From: Lyophyllum atratum
Taxonomy: Eukaryota; Basidiomycota; Agaricomycetes; Agaricales; Lyophyllaceae
Direction of reading: 5' to 3'
NCBI GenBank assembly: GCA_014905825.1
Contig: JACGCN010000018.1
Coordinates: 682,001 to 746,000 of the forward strand
Length of the DNA: 64,000 nt
Shown here: in pieces, positions 14,401 to 23,499 of the stretch
How the letters are laid out: each line of letters begins with the position of its first letter
Numbering within the stretch: position 1 is the stretch's first letter
The notes under the pieces: model-generated
Told to the model about the DNA's origin: nothing
What the model saw: only the letters and a program-made list of their open reading frames with translations
Database searches by the model: none
Position numbers and translations under genes: made by a program

Positions 14401-14868
14401 GAAGGGGCCCTACCTGGTTATGTTTCTCTTTACGAAGGAATGCCCATTATCTTGCGCAACAAAAACATATCCACAGAACTGGGTATCACCAATGGCTCGG
14501 CAGGCTTTCTTCGGAAATTCACAACTCAAGTATGCTCTGCAGGTTATACATATTGCACTGGTGCCATTGTAGAGATTCCCACAAGTAAAGTTTTGCTTCC
14601 TGGCTTGCCTCCCAAGCACTTTCCTATTGAACCGCTGAATTGGACATTTTCCGCTAACATTCATTTGCCCTCTGCAGAGCATCTAGAAAAAACAAAACAG
14701 CGTGTGACAAGAAGCCAGTGTTCCTTTCAGCCGGGGTTTGCAAGCACTGGTCATTCCGCTCAAGGTAAAACACTGCCTTCTATCCTCTGCTGGCTTCATG
14801 ACGGTGGTTTCGCAGCCTATGTTGCAGCGTCGAGACCTAATACCCCGCTTTGGCTTAGTAACAGTTGA
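8497..14868 (+). CDS. Helitron Rep/helicase protein
   Basis: Replication initiator and helicase of the rolling-circle transposon; it nicks and unwinds the element. The first ATG in the ORF is at 8497, giving 2,123 aa. A region typical of fungal Helitron proteins (DUF6570-like) lies at about residues 510-640. The HUH nuclease motif is FHAHYVMW with His999 and His1001, and the two catalytic tyrosines sit in YITDYITK (Tyr1169, Tyr1173). The PIF1-family helicase follows, with Walker A GPGGTGKT (1668-1675) and Walker B LLIDEVSLL (Asp1764, Glu1765). Near the end the conserved YVAASRP motif is followed by a premature stop. The expected continuation lies in another frame from 14846, because a C-run at 14843-14846 has one base too many. 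HUH, Tyr pair and Walker motifs are all intact, so the enzyme may be active if the frameshift is an assembly error. Confidence 0.9.
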   Translation: MFPLIKFPCVLSRVIDNDLCPPHDTECCIDDFPQYFDALYHPDLHPETFLNAESVCDWLSSIFTEYSPLPCTPFLTYFAKSSFHVCNLLTRSVLSLPYFQISSSSFHPSSVLSLFAPTPCSSSHPTWFYFQKSHYLQSLHDLPHTVLLHAFKHLHLVLPHKYNKHSLILALFHHFIQHRMHCLSISNTQLLNSLPSSLLLNTETPYHVLVYHNTILKFGEVITHSLLKPQSLSKNSIIYAQHINLLQQLLSLTNEVSSPLSAKQFSKKKLASVMNGLHPSRRISFSHSHVSRCTAVITSFRERCESLMSCTLSQLHDFLYCYLPTSAENFPNSFDASVCLLLQVEYTESVFSALTKSRTLRQQQFNKSARATLRSEQATLEHARQQQIISAWPTVPNEDVVFDCLRNYRAGSMWTAPPTCASCSRSQKHSPVNTFNISTASAARDLNIYLLTCFDERFSRDFSSLPGICEGLMLDAAGIVTHADTVSVNLCSDCHSELQKGKIPRFALANHLYRGQLPHKFKDLTWVEEMTCAIYRNTAYVSRLYGSSDPSQARVFRGNTCAHDMNVVSTATALPLTPTQVNDMLSVVFIGPGQYKKKCLENMFRVRKSKIWDFLVWLKDEAQNPLYQNITLEKRHCDMYPDDDILPGVEERTVHDAYLNPEQTFENETAGFQDHPALQVTDEDPSADDPIIFLEHMGVSDPENVKLHGRTFTASALHTLIKKPSEQPDLIIHRGSRAVPEYENPKLFPGMYPTLYPYGIGGFEDRTRPTPLALEAQANYCLDLADRSFRYHHSFMFVLLNIIQRRTGHLHTSLSVKNSRFKPVAEKLLSISPETLNAVAVHLEKEGTVAQLSPDEKQVLDLLNEVNTVSAKIPGSHGAKIRARNEIRNYVAYFGVPMLYFTANPNAAHSPLFQVIYGDTSVNLDDRFPKLASSTQRALRLAKDPVAAVDFFEFSIKCIFQYLFGWDYETGQSSPNGGILGHLAAFYGSPELTDRGVFHAHYVMWPLGALNPNELHARLKSDPAFDAKLFAYLETIIHHHFPDIEIAIEKDYEPRAARPPHAPTKLRTEADSNQWKALFDTEIKKCGEVLQRHTCQNVCHKYGSIECRFQFPHELVPKSYFDPNTNSLYLRCQDATVNYFNPHILVYCRHNHDLKCIVSGKAAKAAMFYITDYITKTSMKTYEMLSLLSKAVLRTSSQSNPSDSPAAKAKSLLYKCLAQFTKQQQIHAQQAAWYLRGHRDSIPSHNTVPMLSSLLLLHVKKSLHTSAHNTSTGDQDATAEEPVNDIEDVSLRISTDSEGNLRTMTQVDDYIYRDSALAHICFYDFVQRFRIESKGRQTPHNFDKARLGTYRRYELLHPHKLCNTHQLVEHTNFERGDGTQLLIPRVIGLSIPRTTAPSYPLFALSHFKPFAFNNALLNPNESATDILSTFEFSDLGKTVLKNWEAIHECEDERDAERLSKKEAATRESKAMTRAMAGVDDELFLEPSADFAHKDFLLSAELLRLHASNWLTTPPQNPELNRDAAPPPQSLPEITAQNLKIWKAAIAEQEKAMITTRRNTLDPNNQLDVPARDNPAETELGTETIIDSVAQSAHIPATEATATGLAPSLETRDHMLDRIITEDTLNYKQSIAFKIISKAYFKYIDDEREGKNRIDSHDYKPYLRLLLSGPGGTGKTHVVKSVRKVMNATGDGHKIRFLAPSGSAAALIDGMTIHKGLSIKVAKTGKGNGNRAAGDIDEDYSVLLSVRNRTNLRDEYKDVIVLLIDEVSLLSAQLLSEVDHALRFAKGNNEFFGGILVIFSGDFYQYPPVGGSPLYSPIGNAQCDSEKELMKRLGRMAWKSVTEVVNLEEQQRMKGDPEYAESVLRLRKRECTQTDADLFNSRVMKSFDNPHGIDMSSQQYLSATAIVSTNFLRQGINMQKALANNSDKGKDSHTNNFVIAAAHDTAHGNTIPEPSREHLLKLDTSKLAHEGALPGYVSLYEGMPIILRNKNISTELGITNGSAGFLRKFTTQVCSAGYTYCTGAIVEIPTSKVLLPGLPPKHFPIEPLNWTFSANIHLPSAEHLEKTKQRVTRSQCSFQPGFASTGHSAQGKTLPSILCWLHDGGFAAYVAASRPNTPLWLSNS

Positions 14869-16234
14869 AAAGGTGACACTGACTAATTTGAATAAACCCC
14901 TTCCTTATGATTTAGTGTTTGAAGCCAAGAGACATGAAATTATGGAGCACAACACCTTCGTTGCTCATAACTTTAAGGTTGGAAATTTCATTCCTGTTCC
15001 CGATGCAGAAGGCGAGTATAGAAAGTCCCAAAAAATCGGAAGACCCACTTTTCCAGAACCTGACCCACCAAAAAGGAAGAATCAGAACACTAATGCGGCC
15101 GCACGCAAAAAATTAAAAGGAAGTCACACTCACGTGCGCGGCGCCCAGTTAGAGCCTGCAAATGCGCTAAACAAGCGAAAATCACTTTCACCGCCTCTGC
15201 AGCTGCGGCCTACTAAAAAGCAAAAATCAATGGAAGAATGCAGTGCTACACCTGTTCTGCACAGGTACTGCTCTCCTGATGTTAGGAATACAAGCGCATG
15301 GCCTCTCATGCCGCAAGGCTTCCAATGGGACTCGCAAAACTGGTCCTGCGCGTACGACTCAGTCCTCGCTTGCTTTCTATCAATGTATCTTCAGCTTGAT
15401 AACATTGAGCGGCAAAAGTGGGTATCTCTCAACGTGTGGAGATCATTTCTTGGTGAGCAGTTTGATATACTATTGCACCCGGATTCTGCTATAAATGCAC
15501 CTCACATAATGAACGCACTGCGAAATGCATTCAGGAATGAACTGTTTGCCTGCAACCCTGACTTATTTCCTCGAACAGGTCTCATAGCTATCAGTGCAAC
15601 TGACATCACCGCCATGATTGATGACCACCCAAAGTGGCGCAACATGATACACACTACTCACTGTGATACCTGTGGCACAAGTACAAAAACAGCTGTTGAA
15701 GTCCTTGACTTTGGCTTTTGCCCATCACCGGGCTCGGAAGCGGGAATTGAACCTACTCCCTACACAACCCCGCAGATGTGGATAGACTTATATATTGCTA
15801 AGGCTATGCGCCGCGCATCCCCCACTTCCAAGCTGGCTATCCAAAATTGCACTAGAGAACATCAGCAGCACTGTACTAGTGCGCTACAACAGTTCCTTGT
15901 GTACGAAGATATTCCTACATCCATCACATTTGAAACAAGCTTCTCTCTCTCTGTGCCTCTGTATCCCACAACTGAAATCACTCTATATTCAGCTACCCGA
16001 TCTCATAAACTTGCTCTTAGAGGCATAGTCTACGTTGGGAGCAATCATTTCACAGCCCGCACTCTCGACAATACTTCAATATGGAACTACGATGGGGCGC
16101 AGCACAATGGCTGCCCTCAGTTCTACAGCACCCATGACAATGCTGCATGCATTCGACGGGATCTGACCGAAAGTGAAGATGGTGCTATTGTGCGAAACAT
16201 GCATCTATTAATATACGGAAAAGTCGTGCAGTAA
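14846..16234 (+). CDS. Frameshifted helicase C-terminus plus cysteine-protease-like domain
   Basis: This frame continues the helicase protein past the frameshift at 14843-14846. It starts with the usual end of PIF1-type Helitron helicases (GLVTVEKVTLTNLNKPLPYD), then a basic linker rich in Lys and Arg that may be a nuclear localisation signal. From about codon 150 there is a papain-fold, USP-like arrangement. A Cys box NWSCAYDSVLACF has the candidate nucleophile Cys168 of this fragment. A CxxC-type cluster HCDTCG follows, and a His box SNHFTART has candidate His401, followed by WNYDG. Deubiquitinase or OTU-type proteases fused to Helitron helicases are known from other lineages. Assignment here is by motif only. 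The fragment is 462 aa and ends at a normal stop. Confidence 0.65.
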   Translation, partial: RFGLVTVEKVTLTNLNKPLPYDLVFEAKRHEIMEHNTFVAHNFKVGNFIPVPDAEGEYRKSQKIGRPTFPEPDPPKRKNQNTNAAARKKLKGSHTHVRGAQLEPANALNKRKSLSPPLQLRPTKKQKSMEECSATPVLHRYCSPDVRNTSAWPLMPQGFQWDSQNWSCAYDSVLACFLSMYLQLDNIERQKWVSLNVWRSFLGEQFDILLHPDSAINAPHIMNALRNAFRNELFACNPDLFPRTGLIAISATDITAMIDDHPKWRNMIHTTHCDTCGTSTKTAVEVLDFGFCPSPGSEAGIEPTPYTTPQMWIDLYIAKAMRRASPTSKLAIQNCTREHQQHCTSALQQFLVYEDIPTSITFETSFSLSVPLYPTTEITLYSATRSHKLALRGIVYVGSNHFTARTLDNTSIWNYDGAQHNGCPQFYSTHDNAACIRRDLTESEDGAIVRNMHLLIYGKVVQ

Positions 16235-16410
16235 ATCACAAGTGATTGGCTTGCTGGAATGCGCAAAAGCTAACCCGAATACTCCAAAATCGCGAGTAAT
16301 AACGCGCCAAACACTCTCAAGTCCTTTCCTGAGACATCTTGTCATATGGCAAATTTGCTACATAGCTTCATACCACTGCGTCCTCGCACCAATTATTAAC
16401 ATATAACGTG

Positions 16411-17911
16411 TCAGGCGTAGAGTTCGTCATCACTCTCATCTAATGCAGCTTCAGCACCTGCACGGTTGAATAGTCCAGCGACATATTTCTTCCAAACACC
16501 AGGGAGTCGGTTGGATGCAACAAAAGACAGTCCTCGCTGGCAAAACGTCGGCTTCACATCGCAAGGATGGACATCGGGAAGGCTCGTGCCGTGTTCCTCC
16601 TCGGGGATCCAAATAATGAGTGTGTTAGCTGCTGCCTGTATGCGTATACTATATCGGGCAAGGTAAAAATGGCACCCAGCCTCGACGCCTTGGTTGCGAG
16701 ACAGCGTCCATGACGCTGCATATGTATGTGGTTGTTTCTCCTTGTGAGTAGCACTGGAAATGCAACGGGAAGATATTAGTGTGCTATTATGCAAAGCATA
16801 TGACGAGCAGCGTACCGGGAGTAATTCTGGCCAAAGACGCCCGTCGGAGGTGCAAGTTCAACGTTGTGAAAGTCGAACGAATGCTCTCCAACATCTACTG
16901 AATAGGTGCCCCTCTGCTGACCCGGTGCCCCACACATCTCGCCGTTACCATCCATCCGCTCAGCTGAGTAGTGTTGAGATATTTATCGAAATCGCCAATG
17001 ATTTCTTCCGGAAGCCTTGCGCGCATCAGCTGCCACGCCAAAGCAAACACGGAACTGCACTTCACGTCCGACTCTATGACTGATGCAGCATCTGCGGGCT
17101 TGCGCAGCAAGTTTCGGACCCAATCAAAATGCGGCTTGCTCCGCGCTCCAGCAGAGTATCCGATCTGGATGAGTTTCCCTGGATCTTCCATCTGCATATG
17201 TTCATCACTAACATGTATGTGGACAGCTGATGTCAAACGCACCCGTATATTCTTCCGCTGAGGGATCGCTTCTGCAACAATAGCTTCAGCCCACGCAACC
17301 ACATCTTCGTCTGGGCAGAAGTTGCGGATGACCATCCCCACGATTCGCCCCGTCGCATCAACGAAAATGACGCTCTCTTCGGGTCCGACATCGTACATGA
17401 GCTTTGACAAGTCCACGCGGTGGATTGGCAGCCTCCGCTTCCGGCGATCTGGCTGAGTGCCCAATCGAAAGAATTTGTCCCATTTCCCAAAGCTCGAGCT
17501 CGTCTCTGAGATGATTTCACCCAGCGGCGGATATGCCTCTGAGAGCGGAGCGACAACCTTCGTAGGAATTTTGCTGAGATACTCTGCGCGATTGAAGTTG
17601 TTGGAATTAAGTCCCATGTTCCTAATGAAGCAAACTCTTGCTCGGCGCTCCTTCTTCTGCGAAGTTTGGCACTCTTGCAGCAGATCTGATAGCACGCTAG
17701 GAACAGTTGCATGGCCCTTGCACCAAGACCAGAATGTCTGGATGCCTCCCTGGCTGTCCAAGTGGCAAGAAATGTCGTGGGCGGCTGCAAGCTCCCGGAC
17801 GCGGTTGGTGAAGGCTAGACTGTTTCCATTCCGCAAGAATTCCATCGCTAAAGCATCGCCAGCCACCAGTTGAATCGTAGCATCCCGGCGGAGAGTGTCC
17901 TTTTTCGCCAT
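16411..17911 (-). pseudogene. Dioxygenase-fold-like gene inside the Helitron (one frameshift)
   Basis: A minus-strand gene, complement(join(16411..16753,16816..17911)). The start is the ATG at 17911 (MAKKDTLRR). The intron has donor GTACGC and acceptor TTTCCAG. A missing base in an A-run near 16984-16987 shifts the frame between DFDKY and the continuation SAERMDGNGEMCGAPG. Allowing for it, the protein is about 479 aa. The C-terminal third looks like a double-stranded beta-helix oxygenase. It has a HKE triad (in the place of HxD/E) just after the splice site, then AGCHFYLARYSIRIQ and NTLIIWIPEEEHGTSL, the last with a plausible distal His, and a later Arg. This layout resembles fungal 2OG-Fe(II) oxygenases, including TET/JBP-like proteins tied to transposons, but the exact family is inferred. 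The 161-bp satellite begins about 250 bp upstream of its start. Confidence 0.5.
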
Positions 17912-18159
17912 GCGTCCAGGAGGTTGAGGTCTGGGACTGCACTGTTCGAAGTCAGCCAGCAAACAACTTCGATGCTGCGACCGCCTCCACCTCCTGCCAC
18001 GGTGCTTCGCATCTGCTCCCTGCAGCCCAAGCTCTGCACACTTAGGTGCTTCTTCACTACATCTTGGCCCACGCCAGATTCTTGGTGCTGATCACTCTCC
18101 GTGTGCGGCAGTGACTGGGTTGCAGCGCAGGCCGCTCTGCAGCCGATGTGTTCCCCGCC

Positions 18160-20216
18160 GCGGCCTTGGTAGGTCAGTTCTCATCCAATATCTTTGGTCT
18201 TGGGCTTTTTCTGAACCTATTCCTGCAGTAGAATTTGGGTATGCCCTCCCTGGAACGACCCACCCGCTCAGTTCATTGCAGGAGGCCGAAAATTTCGATT
18301 TTGGGGTATATCATGCCACCAGGGCCTTGCCAGGTCAGTTCTCACTCAATAGTTTCGGTCTTGGGCTTTTTCTGAACCTATTTCTACTGCAGAACTCGGG
18401 TATGCTCCCCCTGGAACGACCCAGCCTCTCAGTTTGGTGCAGGAGGCCGAAAAAAGCGAATTTGGGGCACACCAGGCCACCAGGGCCTTGCCAGGTCAGT
18501 TCTTCTTCAATAACTTCGGTCTTGGGCTTTTTCTGAACCTATTCCTGCAGTAGAATTCGGGTATGCCCTCCCTGGAACGACCCACCCACCCAGTTCATTG
18601 CAGGAGGCCGAAAATTTCGATTTTGGGGTATATCATGCCACCAGGGCCTTGCCAGGTCAGTTCTCACTCAAAGACTTCGGTCTTGGGCTTCTTTTGACTT
18701 TATTTCTACTGTAGAACTCGGGTATACCCTTCCTAGAACGACCCAGCCTCTCAGTTTGGTGCAGGAGGCCAAAAAAAGCGAATTTGGGGCACACCAGGCC
18801 ACCAGGGGCTTGCCAGGTCAGTTCTTCTTCAATAACTTCGGTCTTGAGCATCTTTTGAACCTATTTCTACTGTAGAACTCGGGTATACCCTCCCTAGAAC
18901 GGCCCAGCCTCTCAGTCTGGTGCAGGAGGCCGAAAAAAGCGAATTTGGGGCCCACCAGGCCACCAGGGCCTTGCCAGGTCAGTTCTCACTCATTATCTTC
19001 GGTCTTTTGCTTTTTCTGATGCTGTTCCTACTGCAGAACTCGGGTGAGCACTCCCTGGAGCGACCCAGCGACTCAGTTCATTGCAGGAGGGCGAAAAAAA
19101 GCGATTTTGGGGTATATCAGGCCACCAGGGCCTTGCCAGGTCAGTTCTTCTTCAATAACTTCGGTCTTGGGCATCTTTTGAACCTATTTCTGCTGCAGAA
19201 CTCGGGTATGCCCTCCCTGGAACGACCCAGCGACTCAGTTCATTGCAGGAGGGCGAAAAAAGCGATTTTGGGGTATCTCAGGCCACCAGGGCCTTGCCAG
19301 GTCAGTTCTTCTTCAATAACTTCGGTCTTGGGCATCTTTTGAACCTATTTCTACTGCAGAACTCGGGTATGCCCTCCCTGGAACGACCCAGCGACTCAGT
19401 TTGGTGCAGGAGGGCGAAAAAAGCGATTTTGGGGTATATCAGGCCACCAGGGCCTTGCCAGGTCAGTTCTTCTTCAATAAGTTCGGTCTTGGGCATCTTT
19501 TGAACCTATTTCTACTGCAGAACTCGGATATGCCCTCCCTGGAACGACCCAGCCTCTCAGTTTGGTGCAGGAGCCCAAAAACTCGGTTTTGGGGTATATC
19601 AGGCCACCAGGGCCTTGCCAGGTCAGTTCTTCTTCAATAAGTTCGGTCTTGGGCATCTTTTGAACCTATTTCTACTGCAGAACTCGGATATGCTCTCCCT
19701 GGAACGACCCAGCCTCTCAGTTTGGTGCAGGAGGGCGAAAAAAGCGATTTTGGGGTATATCAGGCCACCAGGGCCTAGGTAGGTCAGTTCCCCTTCAAAA
19801 ACTTGGGTCTTCAGCTTCTTTTGACTCTATTTCTACTGTAGAACTGGGGTATACCCTCCCTGGAACGACCCAGCCTCTCAGTTTGGTGCAGGACGTCGAA
19901 AAAATCGAATTTGAGGCATATGACGTCGCCAGGGCCTTGCCAGGTCAGATCTCCTTCAATATTTTTGGTCTTCGGCGTTTTCTGAAGCAATTCCTGCTGT
20001 AGAACTCTGGTATGCCCTCCCTGGAACGACCAAGCCTCTCAGTTTGGTGCAGGACGTCGAAAAAATCGAATTTGAGGCATATGTGTCGCCAGGGCTGCCA
20101 GGTCAGATCTCCTTCAATATTTTTGGTCTTCGGCGTTTTCTGAAGCAATTCCTGCTGTAGAACTCTGGTATGCCCTCCCTGGAACGACCAAGCCTTTCAC
20201 TCCATTGCAGGAGGTC
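18160..20216 (+). repeat. 161-bp tandem satellite, about 12.7 units
   Basis: The anchor CAGGTCAG recurs at 18170, 18331, 18492, 18653, 18814, 18975, 19137, 19298, 19459, 19619, 19780, 19941 and 20099, giving periods of 158-162, mostly 161. The first units alternate two types (TCTCACTC after the anchor versus TTCTTCTTC), a dimeric higher-order pattern of about 322 bp. Units from 19137 to 19619 are nearly uniform, and the last three diverge. As 161 is not a multiple of three and frames change from unit to unit, the ORFs here are not genes. The array lies between the two minus-strand cargo genes. Confidence 0.9.
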
Positions 20217-20403
20217 GATGAACTGTGATGCCGTCAGGGCGTACCTATGCCAGTTTCAAGTTATTGCCCTCTGTTTCGGGCTTTTTCGAATCCTGCGTCT
20301 CTTTCGAACTCATTTCCTTCTGCCACCGGCTTTCCGCAATCAACTTCAGATGTCGCGCTTTCATTGTGCTCCAAATCGTGTATTACCAGATACAAGCCGA
20401 AAG

Positions 20404-21674
20404 TCAACCTAGCTGCGTGTCCATATCTGACGGCAGAGCTGAGTGCAAGGTCGTCATGGATAAATTACATTCTGCAACTGTGACTTCCTTGTTTCTCTCA
20501 TGAGTTATCTCATCTCCTTCGCCACTCTCTCGAGTGCGCTTGGCAACGATAGGCACAACTTCATCAAGGCCACGGCGTCGCTTAGGAGCTATGATAGTTG
20601 TAGCCACGCGCGACTGGCTGCGCAGAGCGTCTTGATGGGCTCGGATAAGCTGCAAAAGCAGTTCAAGCTTATTGTAGTATGACTCCATTGACAGGGAAAT
20701 GATCGCACCTCGCTTCCAATGCGACTCAACCTTAGAACTGAGTCCAAGCGAGACAGAGGCACATACGACCGACCGACTTTGACTGCACGGAAACACATGG
20801 ATATTTCAGCAATATGCCCCTTCCTAAAAGACGCTGGAGGTGTGGAAGCCTTCTTGCCTCCGCTGCAAGAACATGTTAGTGGGAAAGTCATGCGTGAGAG
20901 GTAAAAACACACCCATGAGTATCGGGAACGACTTCCAGAAATTCCACAATGTTATCATCTGTAAACACATATTCCCCTGCACCCAAAATGTCGTGGAGTA
21001 CTCGATCAGGATCATATCCATCAGGTATGTCTGCAGTGGAGAACACATTTTGCTCCAACGGCGTGATGAACCGTGTGCCTGCGTAAAGTGCATCTACGCC
21101 CCCAACCGTATGAGCATTCAGTGGACGCAACTGGCCCTCCTGCAGATGCTCATCAAAATACTGATGAATCATCGCCAGAGCCTTCAAAGCTCTCTGGAAC
21201 TGAGGATTCTCGAAAGCGACAAGTGAAACAGACATCATGATATCGCGACGATTGGCTGGATTGAACCTGTAAAGTCGGATGTTGAGACACAATAAATCTC
21301 TGCAGACGGGCAAAGCACGCACTTTGCATATTTAGTGATTGGAGGCAACACAGTAGCACCGATAATGCCAGACACATCCAGCACCACTTCCTCTCCTGTG
21401 CCACGCCATTCCAAGAACATGTAGCCACCTGGCTTCGACTGAACTTGAAACTCCTGTCGCACTTTATCCAGCGTATCGTATTTGCAGAGCTGAAATGCAC
21501 CATGCTCTGGTGATGTCTCTCGTATATTGCACCAACGGTCAACCCACGCTCCTACAATCAGCTGGTATTAACAGCAGTCCATGGATGGAGGTGAGGAATT
21601 CATTACGCACGACATTGCTTATCATTGAGCACATTCACTAATATGCCTGGAGGAAGTTCGACGGTGCGTGGCAT
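20404..21674 (-). pseudogene. Unknown basidiomycete-type gene in the Helitron (one frameshift)
   Basis: The function is not recognised. Model: complement(join(20404..20862,20913..21266,21323..21551,21611..21674)). The start is MPRTVELPPG. All three introns have GT...AG ends (donors GTGCGT, GTGCGT and GTGTGT) and consistent phases. In the last exon one base is missing in the A-run near 20729 (frame change between LRLSRIG and KRGAIISLSM). Visible blocks are WCNIRETSPEHGAFQL, EWRGTGEEVVLDVSGIIGA, PPITKYAK and a region DIPDGYDPDRVLHDILGAGE. A basic C-terminal patch PKRRRG could be a nuclear signal. I recall similar sequences as high-copy unannotated proteins in Agaricomycetes. Carriage between Helitron ends suggests it is long-term cargo. 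If the missing base is an assembly error, the gene is intact. Confidence 0.5.
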
Positions 21675-22114
21675 GTTCAAACAGAGTAAGAACTGGGAGA
21701 GTGTGCAAGCACCTGTATATTTGCAAATGGTGCATGGACCTGGGCGTCGATGCACCCTTAAAAAATTCCTGTATGACGAATACAGGTACATGTTTATTCC
21801 TCCGATCCGAGTCCTATGCAATACTGCAACCTGTTTCCCCAGTCAGCGTCCACTATCACTGGATATTACTATTCTACACATACCCTGCTTCTCCTCTCAG
21901 CAGCCATTTGTTATGGATATCGCGAGCATCGTTGAGTGGGCCATGAATGAAGGCCCGTGCTTGCTCCAATGGCTGACACCAAAAAGCACGGCTATGATCG
22001 AGATAGGTAAGAAATTTTGAGAAAAAACAAGACCCCTGAAAACTGACCGATCAGATCCTCTTTTTACGCTATAAAGACCTGTGCGTCGCACGCCAAGAGT
22101 GTTCTGAGCATTCG

Positions 22115-23407
22115 ATGTCGACTAGAAGCAACAGGTACGCCAACATTGAATGAACAAAAATGTTCCTAGTGCTGATGCACTTTCCTCCATGTCAGAGGCC
22201 CCAAGCCTAGTGAAGGCCCTTTAGTGGCAGATGCAGGAGCAGCTGCGAGCAGGTATGTGCGACGGCTTCGACTTGTGAAACTGAAGATGGTCAGATCTTA
22301 TCTAATCACTTCCATAGCCGCGACAATCCACCAGCAAAGACGCCTGCAACGCCTCCAAAGCGTGCTGCCGAAGACTCAGCAACTTCTGGCATGGCAGGTG
22401 GTAGCCCTTTGAAGAAAGCAAAGGTGGTGTGAGTGATTTCTTGCGAGCCGCTTCAGACGCTGCAAACTCACAATGTCAGCAGCTCTCCTCCCACGCCCAT
22501 AGTTTTGAAGCGCATCGCCGTCGAAACCACTTCAAATGTTGGGCCACCAAGCATGGTCAACCTAGAGTCTGCCTTTCACCTCTCTGCCAAGCCACGGCTC
22601 CATGGTCTCGACACACTCCAGCCAGCGTCGACATGTCTCATAAACCTTGCAGTTGCAAACTCCTCTTCTCTCCGTGTCAAAAATGGATTCATCTCCCACG
22701 CAGATGACCCTGGCGTCAGCCGCATCTTTCTAATCGGAATGATCACGAACAGTTCCCTGACTGAAGGTGCCAAGGCTCGAAGCGTGTCTGTCGCATTTTC
22801 CGATCGCACTTTTGAGCGTGCTATGGCAGTCGCAGGTGCAGTGTTGGGCAAGACGAGACTGGTCGTGCCGACGTACAACAACGGTATATCTATATCGACT
22901 TTCAAGAAAACAGGTGAGCTGCACAGACACTTAACCTATATTGATGCTCACGGTATGCTCAACCAACAGCGACTTCCCCTGCATCATCATCCACTCCAGC
23001 ATCGCCGTCTAAGAACAAATTGGCCCCTTCAAAGGGTATGGTCTGGGGACGACCCGTGAAGGCATGGGATGAAACGAGTGTGTACATGACTCTGTCTTGC
23101 CTGTCTCTGCCCACTGACATTCTTAAAAGTTGTGCCTTACGATGGGAGGAAGCCATTCGACCTCCTGAAGTATCGTCAATTGCCCTTAATCAATGGGGAA
23201 GTCGATGAAAGTACTGCTGTCCTCGCTATCTTCACGCTAAGCTCATGGGCGAATGCCAATGAAGAAACGGTGTTGTCATTCAACATTCAAGATGTCATCC
23301 TTCTGCGAGACGCTGACGACACGGACGGAGTACCTCAGGCCACCTCAAAAGCTCTTTGGATGGAAGATGAGGCTGAAGCCGAGGAGCCTTCTGGTGTCGT
23401 ATTATAG
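22115..23407 (+). CDS. Intact six-exon Helitron cargo gene, unknown (possible ssDNA-binding)
   Basis: Model: join(22115..22134,22196..22252,22318..22428,22480..22913,22970..23077,23130..23407), 335 aa. Every junction keeps the phase and every intron is 51-65 nt with GT...AG. The N-terminus is short and Ala/Ser/Pro-rich with a basic PPKRAAED...PLKKAKV stretch. The middle half (from VLKRIAVETT to VVPTYNNG) and the C-terminal block (VPYDGRKPFDLLKYRQLPL, then a hydrophobic VLAIFTLSSW and VLSFNIQDVILL) look like compact beta-rich domains. The tail is acidic. The stop codon lies 130 bp from the Helitron 3' end. Plant and animal Helitrons carry RPA-like single-strand-binding proteins, so an OB-fold role is a reasonable guess, but no diagnostic motif is seen. 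Confidence 0.7.
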
Positions 23408-23499
23408 ATTATGTATGCGACTCCGACATGTACTGCGTTCCCTGACTGCGGTAACATAGAAAATCAAAAAATCAGGATGCACCTGTTATGAATCCGTGG

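Noticed and set aside
14843..14868. Programmed ribosomal frameshift in the Helitron protein
   Set aside because: There is no slippery heptamer or downstream pseudoknot that I can see. A single extra C in a C-run is a simpler cause.
16411..17911. Firm assignment as a TET/JBP DNA demethylase-type gene
   Set aside because: The triad is HKE rather than the usual HxD and the match is by eye only, so it is kept as a dioxygenase-fold hypothesis.
18111..19656. Several overlapping ORFs with repeated FFNNFGLGHLLNLFLLQNSG-type peptides on the plus strand, and mirror ORFs on the minus strand
   Set aside because: They are translations of the 161-bp satellite. The unit is not a multiple of three, so the ORFs break and change frame from unit to unit.
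18160..20216. CRISPR-like array
   Set aside because: The units are about 161 bp and repeat along their whole length, with no short repeats separated by unique spacers. The genome is eukaryotic.
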